Below are positions 10,101 to 23,152 of a stretch of DNA of 64,000 bases, in pieces; the stretch's first letter is position 1, and every line of letters begins with the position of its first letter. The notes under the pieces are model-generated. The model saw only the letters and a program-made list of their open reading frames with translations. It ran no database searches and had not been told where the DNA came from. The stretch comes from Hirudinaria manillensis (Eukaryota > Annelida > Clitellata > Hirudinida > Hirudinidae), in NCBI GenBank assembly GCA_034509925.1, contig CM067533.1, forward strand, positions 2,558,001 to 2,622,000, given 5' to 3'. Both the position numbers and the translations under genes were made by a program.

Positions 10101-11398
10101 AATTGGAAGTCATAAGACAAAGTCAACTCCAGCACAATATCTTCACAAACAATTGTCTTTTCCGAAACGTAACCTCCATCATGCGCGGAGTAGATGTGAA
10201 CTCTAGTCCCGCCGGCCGAGAAATGCCATAGCCAACTCGCTCTCCTTAATTTATAGCTATCGGCGCCTCAGCAGCATGCAGGCGTGCATCGCGTGCGTGC
10301 TAGCTACTAGCACGAGGCTTGGCTTCCCGCCCATTTATGGCGTGATTAATTGAAGAGTAAGGGCTTGTTATTCTTTGTTTTTATGGAAATTAAATTTTAT
10401 TTCTATGGAAATCATCGGACAATGTCAACTCCAAATAGAGCTTCGATTTCACACAGTACGAGTCATGAATCTTCTAACAAGAGAAGAAAGAAATTGCAAG
10501 TCATCAGACAAAGTCAACTCCAAAGACTGCTTCGATTTCACACAATACAAGTCATGAATCTTCTAACAACAAAAGAAAGAAATTGGAAGTCATAAGACAA
10601 AGTCAACTCCAGCACAATATCTTCACAAACAATTGTCTTTTCCGAAACGTAACCTCCATCATGCGCGGAGTAGATGTGAACTCTAGTCCCGCCGGCCGAG
10701 AAATGCCATAGCCAACTCGCTCTCCTTAATTTATAGCTATCGGCGCCTCAGCAGCATGCAGGCGTGCATCGCGTGCGTGCTAGCTACTAGCACGAGGCTT
10801 GGCTTCCCGCCCATTTATGGCGTGATTAATTGAAGAGTAAGGGCTTGTTATTCTTTGTTTTTATGGAAATTAAATTTTATTTCTATGGAAATCATCGGAC
10901 AATGTCAACTCCAAATAGAGCTTCGATTTCACACAGTACGAGTCATGAATCTTCTAACAAGAGAAGAAAGAAATTGCAAGTCATCAGACAAAGTCAACTC
11001 CAAAGACTGCTTCGATTTCACACAATACAAGTCATGAATCTTCTAACAAGAGAAGAAAGAAATTGCAAGTCATCAGACAAAGTCAACTCCAAAGACTGCT
11101 TCGATTTCACACAATACAAGTCATGAATCTTCTAACAACAAAAGAAAGAAATTGGAAGTCATAAGACAAAGTCAACTCCAGCACAATATCTTCACAAACA
11201 ATTGTCTTTTCCGAAACGTAACCTCCATCATGCGCGGAGTAGATGTGAACTCTAGTCCCGCCGGCCGAGAAATGCCATAGCCAACTCGCTCTCCTTAATT
11301 TATAGCTATCGGCGCCTCAGCAGCATGCAGGCGTGCATCGCGTGCGTGCTAGCTACTAGCACGAGGCTTGGCTTCCCGCCCATTTATGGCGTGATTAA
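7114..11398 (+). repeat. Mixed 480/569-bp monomers with A/B hybrid subrepeats
   Basis: Starts are 7114 (480), 7594 (569), 8163 (569), 8732 (480), 9212 (569), 9781 (569), 10350 (480) and 10830 (569). The 480-bp copies contain only A and C. Second subrepeats at 9212 and 9781 are hybrids. The first begins like A (AAATAGAGCTTCG) and ends like B (ACAATACAAG). The second starts GGACAAAGTC and then follows A. Tails are CCGAAACG except in the 7594 monomer (CCGTAACG). Confidence 0.88.
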
Positions 11399-13585
11399 TT
11401 GAAGAGTAAGGGCTTGTTATTCTTTGTTTTTATGGAAATTAAATTTTATTTCTATGGAAATCATCGGACAATGTCAACTCCAAATAGAGCTTCGATTTCA
11501 CACAGTACGAGTCATGAATCTTCTAACAAGAGAAGAAAGAAATTGCAAGTCATCAGACAAAGTCAACTCCAAAGACTGCTTCGATTTCACACAATACAAG
11601 TCATGAATCTTCTAACAACAAAAGAAAGAAATTGGAAGTCATAAGACAAAGTCAACTCCAGCACAATATCTTCACAAACAATTGTCTTTTCCGTAACGTA
11701 ACCTCCATCACGCGCGGAGTAGATGTGAACTCTAGTCCAGCCGGCCGAGAAATGCCATAGCCAACTCGCTCTCCTTAATTTATAGCTATCGGCGCCTCAG
11801 CAGCATGCAGGCGTGCATCGCGTGCGTGCTAGCTACTAGCACGAGGCTTGGCTTCCCGCCCATTTATGGCGTGATTAATTGAAGAGTAAGGGCTTGTTAT
11901 TCTTTGTTTTTATGGAAATTAAATTTTATTTCTATGGAAATCATCGGACAATGTCAACTCCAAATAGAGCTTCGATTTCACACAGTACGAGTCATGAATC
12001 TTCTAACAAGAGAAGAATGAAATTGCAAGTCATCAGACAAAGTCAACTCCAAAGACTGCTTCGATTTCACACAATACAAGTCATGAATCTTCTAACAAGA
12101 GAAGAAAGAAATTGAAAGTCATCAGACAAAGTCAACTCCAAAGACTGCTTCGATTTCACACAATACAAGTCATGAATCTTCTAACAACAAAAGAAAGAAA
12201 TTGGAAGTCATAAGACAAAGTCAACTCCAGCACAATATCTTCACAAACAATTGTCTTTTCCGAAACGTAACCTCCATCATGCGCGGAGTAGATGTGAACT
12301 CTAGTCCCGCCGGCCGAGAAATGCCATAGCCAACTCGCTCTCCTTAATTTATAGCTATCGGCGCCTCAGCAGCATGCAGGCGTGCATCGCGTGCGTGCTA
12401 GCTACTAGCACGAGGCTTGGCTTCCCGCCCATTTATGGCGTGATTAATTGAAGAGTAAGGGCTTGTTATTCTTTGTTTTTATGGAAATTAAATTTTATTT
12501 CTATGGAAATCATCGGACAATGTCAACTCCAAATAGAGCTTCGATTTCACACAGTACGAGTCATGAATCTTCTAACAAGAGAAGAATGAAATTGCAAGTC
12601 ATCGGACAATGTCAACTCCAAATAGAGCTTCGATTTCACACAGTACGAGTCATGAATCTTCTAACAAGAGAAGAAAGAAATTGCAAGTCATCAGACAAAG
12701 TCAACTCCAAAGACTGCTTCGATTTCACACAATACAAGTCATGAATCTTCTAACAACAAAAGAAAGAAATTGGAAGTCATAAGACAAAGTCAACTCCAGC
12801 ACAATATCTTCACAAACAATTGTCTTTTCCGAAACGTAACCTCCATCATGCGCGGAGTAGATGTGAACTCTAGTCCCGCCGGCCGAGAAATGCCATAGCC
12901 AACTCGCTCTCCTTAATTTATAGCTATCGGCGCCTCAGCAGCATGCAGGCGTGCATCGCGTGCGTGCTAGCTACTAGCACGAGGCTTGGCTTCCCGCCCA
13001 TTTATGGCGTGATTAATTGAAGAGTAAGGGCTTGTTATTCTTTGTTTTTATGGAAATTAAATTTTATTTCTATGGAAATCATCGGACAATGTCAACTCCA
13101 AATAGAGCTTCGATTTCACACAGTACGAGTCATGAATCTTCTAACAAGAGAAGAATGAAATTGCAAGTCATCGGACAATGTCAACTCCAAATAGAGCTTC
13201 GATTTCACACAGTACGAGTCATGAATCTTCTAACAAGAGAAGAAAGAAATTGCAAGTCATCAGACAAAGTCAACTCCAAAGACTGCTTCGATTTCACACA
13301 ATACAAGTCATGAATCTTCTAACAACAAAAGAAAGAAATTGGAAGTCATAAGACAAAGTCAACTCCAGCACAATATCTTCACAAACAATTGTCTTTTCCG
13401 AAACGTAACCTCCATCATGCGCGGAGTAGATGTGAACTCTAGTCCCGCCGGCCGAGAAATGCCATAGCCAACTCGCTCTCCTTAATTTATAGCTATCGGC
13501 GCCTCAGCAGCATGCAGGCGTGCATCGCGTGCGTGCTAGCTACTAGCACGAGGCTTGGCTTCCCGCCCATTTATGGCGTGATTAA
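11399..13585 (+). repeat. Four-monomer block resembling a precursor of the higher-order repeat
   Basis: Starts are 11399 (480), 11879 (569), 12448 (569) and 13017 (569). This length order and the subrepeat types match positions 2-5 of the 10-monomer repeat further right. The first tail already has CACGCGCGG and CCAGCCGG, the marks of position 2, but lacks TACAAGC and CTTTCCGCC. The second monomer lacks GCGTGG, and the third and fourth lack the TTTTTCG, ATGTAGG and GGAGAATG marks. It therefore looks like an earlier or less derived version of the same block. Confidence 0.75.
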
Positions 13586-15772
13586 TTGAAGAGTAAGGGC
13601 TTGTTATTCTTTGTTTTTATGGAAATTAAATTTTATTTCTATGGAAATCATCGGACAATGTCAACTCCAAATAGAGCTTCGATTTCACACAGTACGAGTC
13701 ATGAATCTTCTAACAAGAGAAGAATGAAATTGCAAGTCATCAGACAAAGTCAACTCCAAAGACTGCTTCGATTTCACACAATACAAGTCATGAATCTTCT
13801 AACAAGAGAAGAAAGAAATTGAAAGTCATCAGACAAAGTCAACTCCAAAGACTGCTTCGATTTCACACAATACAAGTCATGAATCTTCTAACAACAAAAG
13901 AAAGAAATTGGAAGTCATAAGACAAAGTCAACTCCAGCACAATATCTTCACAAACAATTGTCTTTTCCGAAACGTAACCTCCATCATGCGCGGAGTAGAT
14001 GTGAACTCTAGTCCCGCCGGCCGAGAAATGCCATAGCCAACTCGCTCTCCTTAATTTATAGCTATCGGCGCCTCAGCAGCATGCAGGCGTGCATCGCGTG
14101 CGTGCTAGCTACTAGCACGAGGCTTGGCTTCCCGCCCATTTATGGCGTGATTAATTGAAGAGTAAGGGCTTGTTATTCTTTGTTTTTATGGAAATTAAAT
14201 TTTATTTCTATGGAAATCATCGGACAATGTCAACTCCAAATAGAGCTTCGATTTCACACAGTACGAGTCATGAATCTTCTAACAAGAGAAGAAAGAAATT
14301 GCAAGTCATCAGACAAAGTCAACTCCAAAGACTGCTTCGATTTCACACAATACAAGTCATGAATCTTCTAACAACAAAAGAAAGAAATTGGAAGTCATAA
14401 GACAAAGTCAACTCCAGCACAATATCTTCACAAACAATTGTCTTTTCCGAAACGTAACCTCCATCATGCGCGGAGTAGATGTGAACTCTAGTCCCGCCGG
14501 CCGAGAAATGCCATAGCCAACTCGCTCTCCTTAATTTATAGCTATCGGCGCCTCAGCAGCATGCAGGCGTGCATCGCGTGCGTGCTAGCTACTAGCACGA
14601 GGCTTGGCTTCCCGCCCATTTATGGCGTGATTAATTGAAGAGTAAGGGCTTGTTATTCTTTGTTTTTATGGAAATTAAATTTTATTTCTATGGAAATCAT
14701 CGGACAATGTCAACTCCAAATAGAGCTTCGATTTCACACAGTACGAGTCATGAATCTTCTAACAAGAGAAGAAAGAAATTGCAAGTCATCAGACAAAGTC
14801 AACTCCAAAGACTGCTTCGATTTCACACAATACAAGTCATGAATCTTCTAACAACAAAAGAAAGAAATTGGAAGTCATAAGACAAAGTCAACTCCAGCAC
14901 AATATCTTCACAAACAATTGTCTTTTCCGAAACGTAACCTCCATCATGCGCGGAGTAGATGTGAACTCTAGTCCCGCCGGCCGAGAAATGCCATAGCCAA
15001 CTCGCTCTCCTTAATTTATAGCTATCGGCGCCTCAGCAGCATGCAGGCGTGCATCGCGTGCGTGCTAGCTACTAGCACGAGGCTTGGCTTCCCGCCCATT
15101 TATGGCGTGATTAATTGAAGAGTAAGGGCTTGTTATTCTTTGTTTTTATGGAAATTAAATTTTATTTCTATGGAAATCATCGGACAATGTCAACTCCAAA
15201 TAGAGCTTCGATTTCACACAGTACGAGTCATGAATCTTCTAACAAGAGAAGAAAGAAATTGCAAGTCATCAGACAAAGTCAACTCCAAAGACTGCTTCGA
15301 TTTCACACAATACAAGTCATGAATCTTCTAACAAGAGAAGAAAGAAATTGAAAGTCATCAGACAAAGTCAACTCCAAAGACTGCTTCGATTTCAAACAAT
15401 ACAAGTCATGAATCTTCTAACAAGAGAAGAAAGAAATTGCAAGTCATCAGACAAAGTCAACTCCAAAGACTGCTTCGATTTCACACAATACAAGTCATGA
15501 ATCTTCTAACAACAAAAGAAAGAAATTGGAAGTCATAAGACAAAGTCAACTCCAGCACAATATCTTCACAAACAATTGTCTTTTCCGAAACGTAACCTCC
15601 ATCATGCGCGGAGTAGATGTGAACTCTAGTCCCGCCGGCCGAGAAATGCCATAGCCAACTCGCTCTCCTTAATTTATAGCTATCGGCGCCTCAGCAGCAT
15701 GCAGGCGTGCATCGCGTGCGTGCTAGCTACTAGCACGAGGCTTGGCTTCCCGCCCATTTATGGCGTGATTAA
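13586..15772 (+). repeat. Monomers 569, 480, 480 and 658 bp
   Basis: Starts are 13586, 14155, 14635 and 15115. The two 480-bp copies at 14155 and 14635 look identical by eye and are probably a recent duplication. The 658-bp copy has a private TTTCAAACAATAC in its third subrepeat, and that subrepeat ends TTGCAAG. Confidence 0.88.
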
Positions 15773-16064
15773 TTGAAGAGTAAGGGCTTGTTATTCTTTG
15801 TTTTTATGGAAATTAAATTGGAAGTCATAAGTCAAAGTCAACTCCAGCACAATATCTTCACAAACAATTGTCTTTTCCGAAACGTAACCTCCATCATGCG
15901 CGGAGTAGATGTGAACTCTAGTCCCGCCGGCCGAGAAATGCCATAGCCAACTCGCTCTCCTTAATTTATAGCTATCGGCGCCTCAGCAGCATGCAGGCGT
16001 GCATCGCGTGCGTGCTAGCTACTAGCACGAGGCTTGGCTTCCCGCCCATTTATGGCGTGATTAA
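15773..16064 (+). repeat. Deleted monomer lacking all full subrepeats (292 bp)
   Basis: The leader runs to ATTAAATT and then joins directly to GGAAGTCATAAG, the end of a type C subrepeat. Both parents have AAATT at the junction (15815-15819), so this is a microhomology-type deletion. Compared with a 569-bp monomer, 277 bp are missing: the rest of the leader, A, B and most of C. The stub and tail are intact, and the stub region has a private CATAAGTCAAAG. Confidence 0.93.
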
Positions 16065-17857
16065 TGAAGAGTAAGGGCTTGTTATTCTTTGTTTATGGAA
16101 ATTAAATTTTATTTCTATGGAAATCATCGGACAATGTCAACTCCAAATAGAGCTTCGATTTCACACAGTACGAGTCATGAATCTTCTAACAAGAGAAGAA
16201 AGAAATTGCAAGTCATCAGACAAAGTCAACTCCAAAGACTGCTTCGATTTCACACAATACAAGTCATGAATCTTCTAACAAGAGAAGAAAGAAATTGAAA
16301 GTCATCAGACAAAGTCAACTCCAAAGACTGCTTCGATTTCACACAATACAAGTCATGAATCTTCTAACAAGAGAAGAAAGAAATTGCAAGTCATCAGACA
16401 AAGTCAACTCCAAAGACTGCTTCGATTTCACACAATACAAGTCATGAATCTTCTAACAACAAAAGAAAGAAATTGGAAGTCATAAGACAAAGTCAACTCC
16501 AGCACAATATCTTCACAAACAATTGTCTTTTCCGTAACGTAACCTCCATCATGCGCGGAGTAGATGTGAACTCTAGTCCCGCCGGCCGAGAAATGCCATA
16601 GCCAACTCGCTCTCCTTAATTTATAGCTATCGGCGCCTCAGCAGCATGCAGGCGTGCATCGCGTGCGTGCTAGCTACTAGCACGAGGCTTGGCTTCCCGC
16701 CCATTTATGGCGTGATTAATTGAAGAGTAAGGGCTTGTTATTCTTTGTTTTTATGGAAATTAAATTTTATTTCTATGGAAATCATCGGACAATGTCAACT
16801 CCAAATAGAGCTTCGATTTCACACAGTACGAGTCATGAATCTTCTAACAAGAGAAGAAAGAAATTGCAAGTCATCAGACAAAGTCAACTCCAAAGACTGC
16901 TTCGATTTCACACAATACAAGTCATGAATCTTCTAACAAGAGAAGAAAGAAATTGAAAGTCATCAGACAAAGTCAACTCCAAAGACTGCTTCGATTTCAC
17001 ACAATACAAGTCATGAATCTTCTAACAACAAAAGAAAGAAATTGGAAGTCATAAGACAAAGTCAACTCCAGCACAATATCTTCACAAACAATTGTCTTTT
17101 CCGACACGTAACCTCCATCATGCGCGGAGTAGATGTGAACTCTAGTCCCGCCGGCCGAGAAATGCCATAGCCAACTCGCTCTCCTTAATTTATAGCTATC
17201 GGCGCCTCAGCAGCATGCAGGCGTGCATCGCGTGCGTGCTAGCTACTAGCACGAGGCTTGGCTTCCCGCCCATTTATGGCGTGATTAATTGAAGAGTAAG
17301 GGCTTGTTATTCTTTGTTTTTATGGAAATTAAATTTTATTTCTATGGAAATCATCGGACAATGTCAACTCCAAATAGAGCTTCGATTTCACACAGTACGA
17401 GTCATGAATCTTCTAACAAGAGAAGAAAGAAATTGCAAGTCATCAGACAAAGTCAACTCCAAAGACTGCTTCGATTTCACACAATACAAGTCATGAATCT
17501 TCTAACAAGAGAAGAAAGAAATTGAAAGTCATCAGACAAAGTCAACTCCAAAGACTGCTTCGATTTCACACAATACAAGTCATGAATCTTCTAACAACAA
17601 AAGAAAGAAATTGGAAGTCATAAGACAAAGTCAACTCCAGCACAATATCTTCACAAACAATTGTCTTTTCCGACACGTAACCTCCATCATGCGCGGAGTA
17701 GATGTGAACTCTAGTCCCGCCGGCCGAGAAATGCCATAGCCAACTCGCTCTCCTTAATTTATAGCTATCGGCGCCTCAGCAGCATGCAGGCGTGCATCGC
17801 GTGCGTGCTAGCTACTAGCACGAGGCTTGGCTTCCCGCCCATTTATGGCGTCATTAA
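16065..17857 (+). repeat. Monomers 655, 569 and 569 bp after the deleted copy
   Basis: Starts are 16065, 16720 and 17289. The first lacks one T of TTAATTGAAG and two Ts of GTTTTTATGG, so it is a 4-subrepeat monomer 3 bp short. Tails are CCGTAACG, CCGACACG and CCGACACG. This resembles the left-hand zone (1157-6455) more than the immediate neighbours. Confidence 0.88.
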
Positions 17858-18604
17858 TTGAAGAGTAAGGGCTTGTTATTCTTTGTTTTTATGGAAATTA
17901 AATTTTATTTCTATGGAAATCATCGGACAATGTCAACTCCAAATAGAGATTCGATTTCAAACAGTACGAGTCATGAATCTTCTAACAAGAGAAGAATGAA
18001 ATTGCAAGTCATCGGACAATGTCAACTCCAAATAGAGCTTCGATTTCACACAGTACGAGTCATGAATCTTCTAACAAGAGAAGAAAGAAATTGCAAGTCA
18101 TCAGACAAAGTCAACTCCAAAGACTGCTTCGATTTCACACAATACAAGTCATGAATCTTCTAACAAGAGAAGAAAGAAATTGAAAGTCATCAGACAAAGT
18201 CAACTCCAAAGACTGCTTCGATTTCACACAATACAAGTCATGAATCTTCTAACAAGTGAAGAAAGAAATTGAAAGTCATCAGACAAAGTCAACTCCAAAG
18301 ACTGCTTCGATTTCACACAATACAAGTCATGAATCTTCTAACAACAAAAGAAAGAAATTGGAAGTCATAAGACAAAGTCAACTCCAGCACAATATCTTCA
18401 CAAACAATTGTCTTTTCCGTAACGTAACCTCCATCATGCGCGGAGTAGATGTGAACTCTAGTCCCGCCGGCCGAGAAATGCCATAGCCAACTCGCTCTCC
18501 TTAATTTATAGCTATCGGCGCCTCAGCAGCATGCAGGCGTGCATCGCGTGCGTGCTAGCTACTAGCACGAGGCTTGGCTTCCCGCCCATTTATGGCGTGA
18601 TTAA
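17858..18604 (+). repeat. Five-subrepeat monomer, 747 bp
   Basis: Order is A, an A-like copy starting GGACAATGTC, two B copies and C. The first A has private AGAGATTCG and TTTCAAACAG changes. The last B follows the AACAAGTGAAG junction seen at 808, 2515, 3742, 58538 and 60245. It is preceded by an unusual GGCGTCATTAAT leader junction, and its tail is CCGTAACG. Confidence 0.9.
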
Positions 18605-20877
18605 TTGAAGAGTAAGGGCTTGTTATTCTTTGTTTTTATGGAAATTAAATTTTATTTCTATGGAAATCATCGGACAATGTCAACTCCAAATAGAGCTTCG
18701 ATTTCACACAGTACGAGTCATGAATCTTCTAACAAGAGAAGAATGAAATTGCAAGTCATCAGACAAAGTCAACTCCAAAGACTGCTTCGATTTCACACAA
18801 TACAAGTCATGAATCTTCTAACAAGAGAAGAAAGAAATTGAAAGTCATCAGACAAAGTCAACTCCAAAGACTGCTTCGATTTCACACAATACAAGTCATG
18901 AATCTTCTAACAAGAGAAGAAAGAAATTGCAAGTCATCAGACAAAGTCAACTCCAAAGACTGCTTCGATTTCACACAATACAAGTCATGAATCTTCTAAC
19001 AACAAAAGAAAGAAATTGGAAGTCATAAGACAAAGTCAACTCCAGCACAATATCTTCACAAACAATTGTCTTTTCCGAAACGTAACCTCCATCATGCGCG
19101 GAGTAGATGTGAACTCTAGTCCCGCCGGCCGAGAAATGCCATAGCCAACTCGCTCTCCTTAATTTATAGCTATCGGCGCCTCAGCAGCATGCAGGCGTGC
19201 ATCGCGTGCGTGCTAGCTACTAGCACGAGGCTTGGCTTCCCGCCCATTTATGGCGTGATTAATTGAAGAGTAAGGGCTTGTTATTCTTTGTTTTTATGGA
19301 AATTAAATTTTATTTCTATGGAAATCATCGGACAATGTCAACTCCAAATAGAGCTTCGATTTCACACAGTACGAGTCATGAATCTTCTAACAAGAGAAGA
19401 AAGAAATTGCAAGTCATCAGACAAAGTCAACTCCAAAGACTGCTTCGATTTCACACAATACAAGTCATGAATCTTCTAACAACAAAAGAAAGAAATTGGA
19501 AGTCATAAGACAAAGTCAACTCCAGCACAATATCTTCACAAACAATTGTCTTTTCCGAAACGTAACCTCCATCATGCGCGGAGTAGATGTGAACTCTAGT
19601 CCCGCCGGCCGAGAAATGCCATAGCCAACTCGCTCTCCTTAATTTATAGCTATCGGCGCCTCAGCAGCATGCAGGCGTGCATCGCGTGCGTGCTAGCTAC
19701 TAGCACGAGGCTTGGCTTCCCGCCCATTTATGGCGTGATTAATTGAAGAGTAAGGGCTTGTTATTCTTTGTTTTTATGGAAATTAAATTTTATTTCTATG
19801 GAAATCATCGGACAATGTCAACTCCAAATAGAGCTTCGATTTCACACAGTACGAGTCATGAATCTTCTAACAAGAGAAGAAAGAAATTGCAAGTCATCAG
19901 ACAAAGTCAACTCCAAAGACTGCTTCGATTTCACACAATACAAGTCATGAATCTTCTAACAAAAGAAAGAAATTGAAAGTCATCAGACAAAGTCAACTCC
20001 AAAGACTGCTTCGATTTCACACAATACAAGTCATGAATCTTCTAACAACAAAAGAAAGAAATTGGAAGTCATAAGACAAAGTCAACTCCAGCACAATATC
20101 TTCACAAACAATTGTCTTTTCCGTAACGTAACCTCCATCATGCGCGGAGTAGATGTGAACTCTAGTCCCGCCGGCCGAGAAATGCCATAGCCAACTCGCT
20201 CTCCTTAATTTATAGCTATCGGCGCCTCAGCAGCATGCAGGCGTGCATCGCGTGCGTGCTAGCTACTAGCACGAGGCTTGGCTTCCCGCCCATTTATGGC
20301 GTGATTAATTGAAGAGTAAGGGCTTGTTATTCTTTGTTTTTATGGAAATTAAATTTTATTTCTATGGAAATCATCGGACAATGTCAACTCCAAATAGAGC
20401 TTCGATTTCACACAGTACGAGTCATGAATCTTCTAACAAGAGAAGAATGAAATTGCAAGTCATCAGACAAAGTCAACTCCAAAGACTGCTTCGATTTCAC
20501 ACAATACAAGTCATGAATCTTCTAACAAGAGAAGAAAGAAATTGAAAGTCATCAGACAAAGTCAACTCCAAAGACTGCTTCGATTTCACACAATACAAGT
20601 CATGAATCTTCTAACAACAAAAGAAAGAAATTGGAAGTCATAAGACAAAGTCAACTCCAGCACAATATCTTCACAAACAATTGTCTTTTCCGAAACGTAA
20701 CCTCCATCATGCGCGGAGTAGATGTGAACTCTAGTCCCGCCGGCCGAGAAATGCCATAGCCAACTCGCTCTCCTTAATTTATAGCTATCGGCGCCTCAGC
20801 AGCATGCAGGCGTGCATCGCGTGCGTGCTAGCTACTAGCACGAGGCTTGGCTTCCCGCCCATTTATAGCGTGATTAA
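18605..20877 (+). repeat. Monomers 658, 480, 566 and 569 bp
   Basis: Starts are 18605, 19263, 19743 and 20309. The 566-bp copy has lost 3 bp where AACAAGAGAAGAAAG becomes AACAAAAGAAAG, possibly by slippage or by partial conversion from a type C subrepeat. The last copy ends with the TTTATAGCG tail. Confidence 0.88.
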
Positions 20878-22584
20878 TTGAAGAGTAAGGGCTTGTTATT
20901 CTTTGTTTTTATGGAAATTAAATTTTATTTCTATGGAAATCATCGGACAATGTCAACTCCAAATAGAGCTTCGATTTCACACAGTACGAGTCATGAATCT
21001 TCTAACAAGAGAAGAATGAAATTGCAAGTCATCAGACAAAGTCAACTCCAAAGAGAGATTCGATTTAACACAATACAAGTCATGAATCTTCTAACAAGAG
21101 AAGAAAGAAATTGCAAGTCATCAGACAAAGTCAACTCCAAAGACTGCTTCGATTTCACACAATACAAGTCATGAATCTTCTAACAACAAAAGAAAGAAAT
21201 TGGAAGTCATAAGACAAAGTCAACTCCAGCACAATATCTTCACAAACAATTGTCTTTTCCGACACGTAACCTCCATCATGCGCGGAGTAGATGTGAACTC
21301 TAGTCCCGCCGGCCGAGAAATGCCATAGCCAACTCGCTCTCCTTAATTTATAGCTATCGGCGCCTCAGCAGCATGCAGGCGTGCATCGCGTGCGTGCTAG
21401 CTACTAGCACGAGGCTTGGCTTCCCGCCCATTTATGGCGTGATTAATTGAAGAGTAAGGGCTTGTTATTCTTTGTTTTTATGGAAATTAAATTTTATTTC
21501 TATGGAAATCATCGGACAATGTCAACTCCAAATAGAGCTTCGATTTCACACAGTACGAGTCATGAATCTTCTAACAAGAGAAGAAAGAAATTGCAAGTCA
21601 TCAGACAAAGTCAACTCCAAATAGAGCTTCGATTTCACACAGTACGAGTCATGAATCTTCTAACAAGAGAAGAAAGAAATTGCAAGTCATCAGACAAAGT
21701 CAACTCCAAAGACTGCTTCGATTTCACACAATACAAGTCATGAATCTTCTAACAACAAAAGAAAGAAATTGGAAGTCATCAGACAAAGTCAACTCCAAAG
21801 ACTGCTTCGATTTCACACAATACAAGTCATGAATCTTCTAACAACAAAAGAAAGAAATTGGAAGTCATAAGACAAAGTCAACTCCAGCACAATATCTTCA
21901 CAAACAATTGTCTTTTCCGAAACGTAACCTCCATCATGCGCGGAGTAGATGTGAACTCTAGTCCCGCCGGCCGAGAAATGCCATAGCCAACTCGCTCTCC
22001 TTAATTTATAGCTATCGGCGCCTCAGCAGCATGCAGGCGTGCATCGCGTGCGTGCTAGCTACTAGCACGAGGCTTGGCTTCCCGCCCATTTATAGCGTGA
22101 TTAATTGAAGAGTAAGGGCTTGTTATTCTTTGTTTTTATGGAAATTAAATTTTATTTCTATGGAAATCATCGGACAATGTCAACTCCAAATAGAGCTTCG
22201 ATTTCACACAGTACGAGTCATGAATCTTCTAACAAGAGAAGAAAGAAATTGCAAGTCATCAGACAAAGTCAACTCCAAAGACTGCTTCGATTTCACACAA
22301 TACAAGTCATGAATCTTCTAACAACAAAAGAAAGAAATTGGAAGTCATAAGACAAAGTCAACTCCAGCACAATATCTTCACAAACAATTGTCTTTTCCGA
22401 CACGTAACCTCCATCATGCGCGGAGTAGATGTGAACTCTAGTCCCGCCGGCCGAGAAATGCCATAGCCAACTCGCTCTCCTTAATTTATAGCTATCGGCG
22501 CCTCAGCAGCATGCAGGCGTGCATCGCGTGCGTGCTAGCTACTAGCACGAGGCTTGGCTTCCCGCCCATTTATGGCGTGATTAA
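20878..22584 (+). repeat. Monomers 569, 658 and 480 bp; one has a duplicated type C
   Basis: Starts are 20878, 21447 and 22105. The second subrepeat at 20878 is a mosaic (AAAGAGAGATTCG, TTTAACACAATAC). The 658-bp copy at 21447 is exceptional because its extra unit is a type C (AACAACAAAAGAAAG occurs twice), whereas nearly all other expansions add type B. Tails are CCGACACG, CCGAAACG and CCGACACG. Confidence 0.88.
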
Positions 22585-23152
22585 TTGAAGAGTAAGGGCT
22601 TGTTATTCTTTGTTTTTATGGAAATTAAATTTTATTTCTATGGAAATCATCGGACAATGTCAACTCCAAATAGAGCTTCGATTTCACACAGTACGAGTCA
22701 TGAATCTTCTAACAAGAGAAGAAAGAAATTGCAAGTCATCAGACAAAGTCAACTCCAAAGACTGCTTCGATTTCACACAATACAAGTCATGAATCTTCTA
22801 ACAAGAGAAGAAAGAAATTGAAAGTCATCAGACAAAGTCAACTCCAAAGACTGCTTCGATTTCACACAATACAAGTCATGAATCTTCTAACAACAAAAGA
22901 AAGAAATTGGAAGTCATAAGACAAAGTCAACTCCAGCACAATATCTTCACAAACAATTGTCTTTTCCGAAACGTAACCTCCATCATGCGCGGAGTAGATG
23001 TGAACTCTAGTCCCGCCGGCCGAGAAATGCCATAGCCAACTCGCTCTCCTTAATTTATAGCTATCGGCGCCTCTGCAGAATGCTGCGTGCATCGCGTGCG
23101 TGCTAGCTACTAGCACGAGGCTTGGCTTCCCGCCCATTTATGGCGTGATTAA
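22585..23152 (+). repeat. 568-bp monomer with an altered tail next to the gap
   Basis: The tail has CCTCTGCAGAATGCTGCG in place of CCTCAGCAGCATGCAGGCG, a cluster of differences with a net 1-bp loss. Its closeness to the N gap suggests consensus error more than biology. The change opens a 91-codon minus-strand frame (22862-23137) that is closed in other monomers, so that frame should not be read as a gene. Confidence 0.85.

Noticed and set aside
22862-23137. 91-codon minus-strand frame (similar short ones at 6164-6355 and 27796-28074)
   Set aside because: In ordinary monomers the frame is closed upstream by TGA in CTGCTGAGG. It is opened here by a damaged tail beside the gap. I cannot exclude that the tail contains a captured exon fragment, but I recognise no domain.
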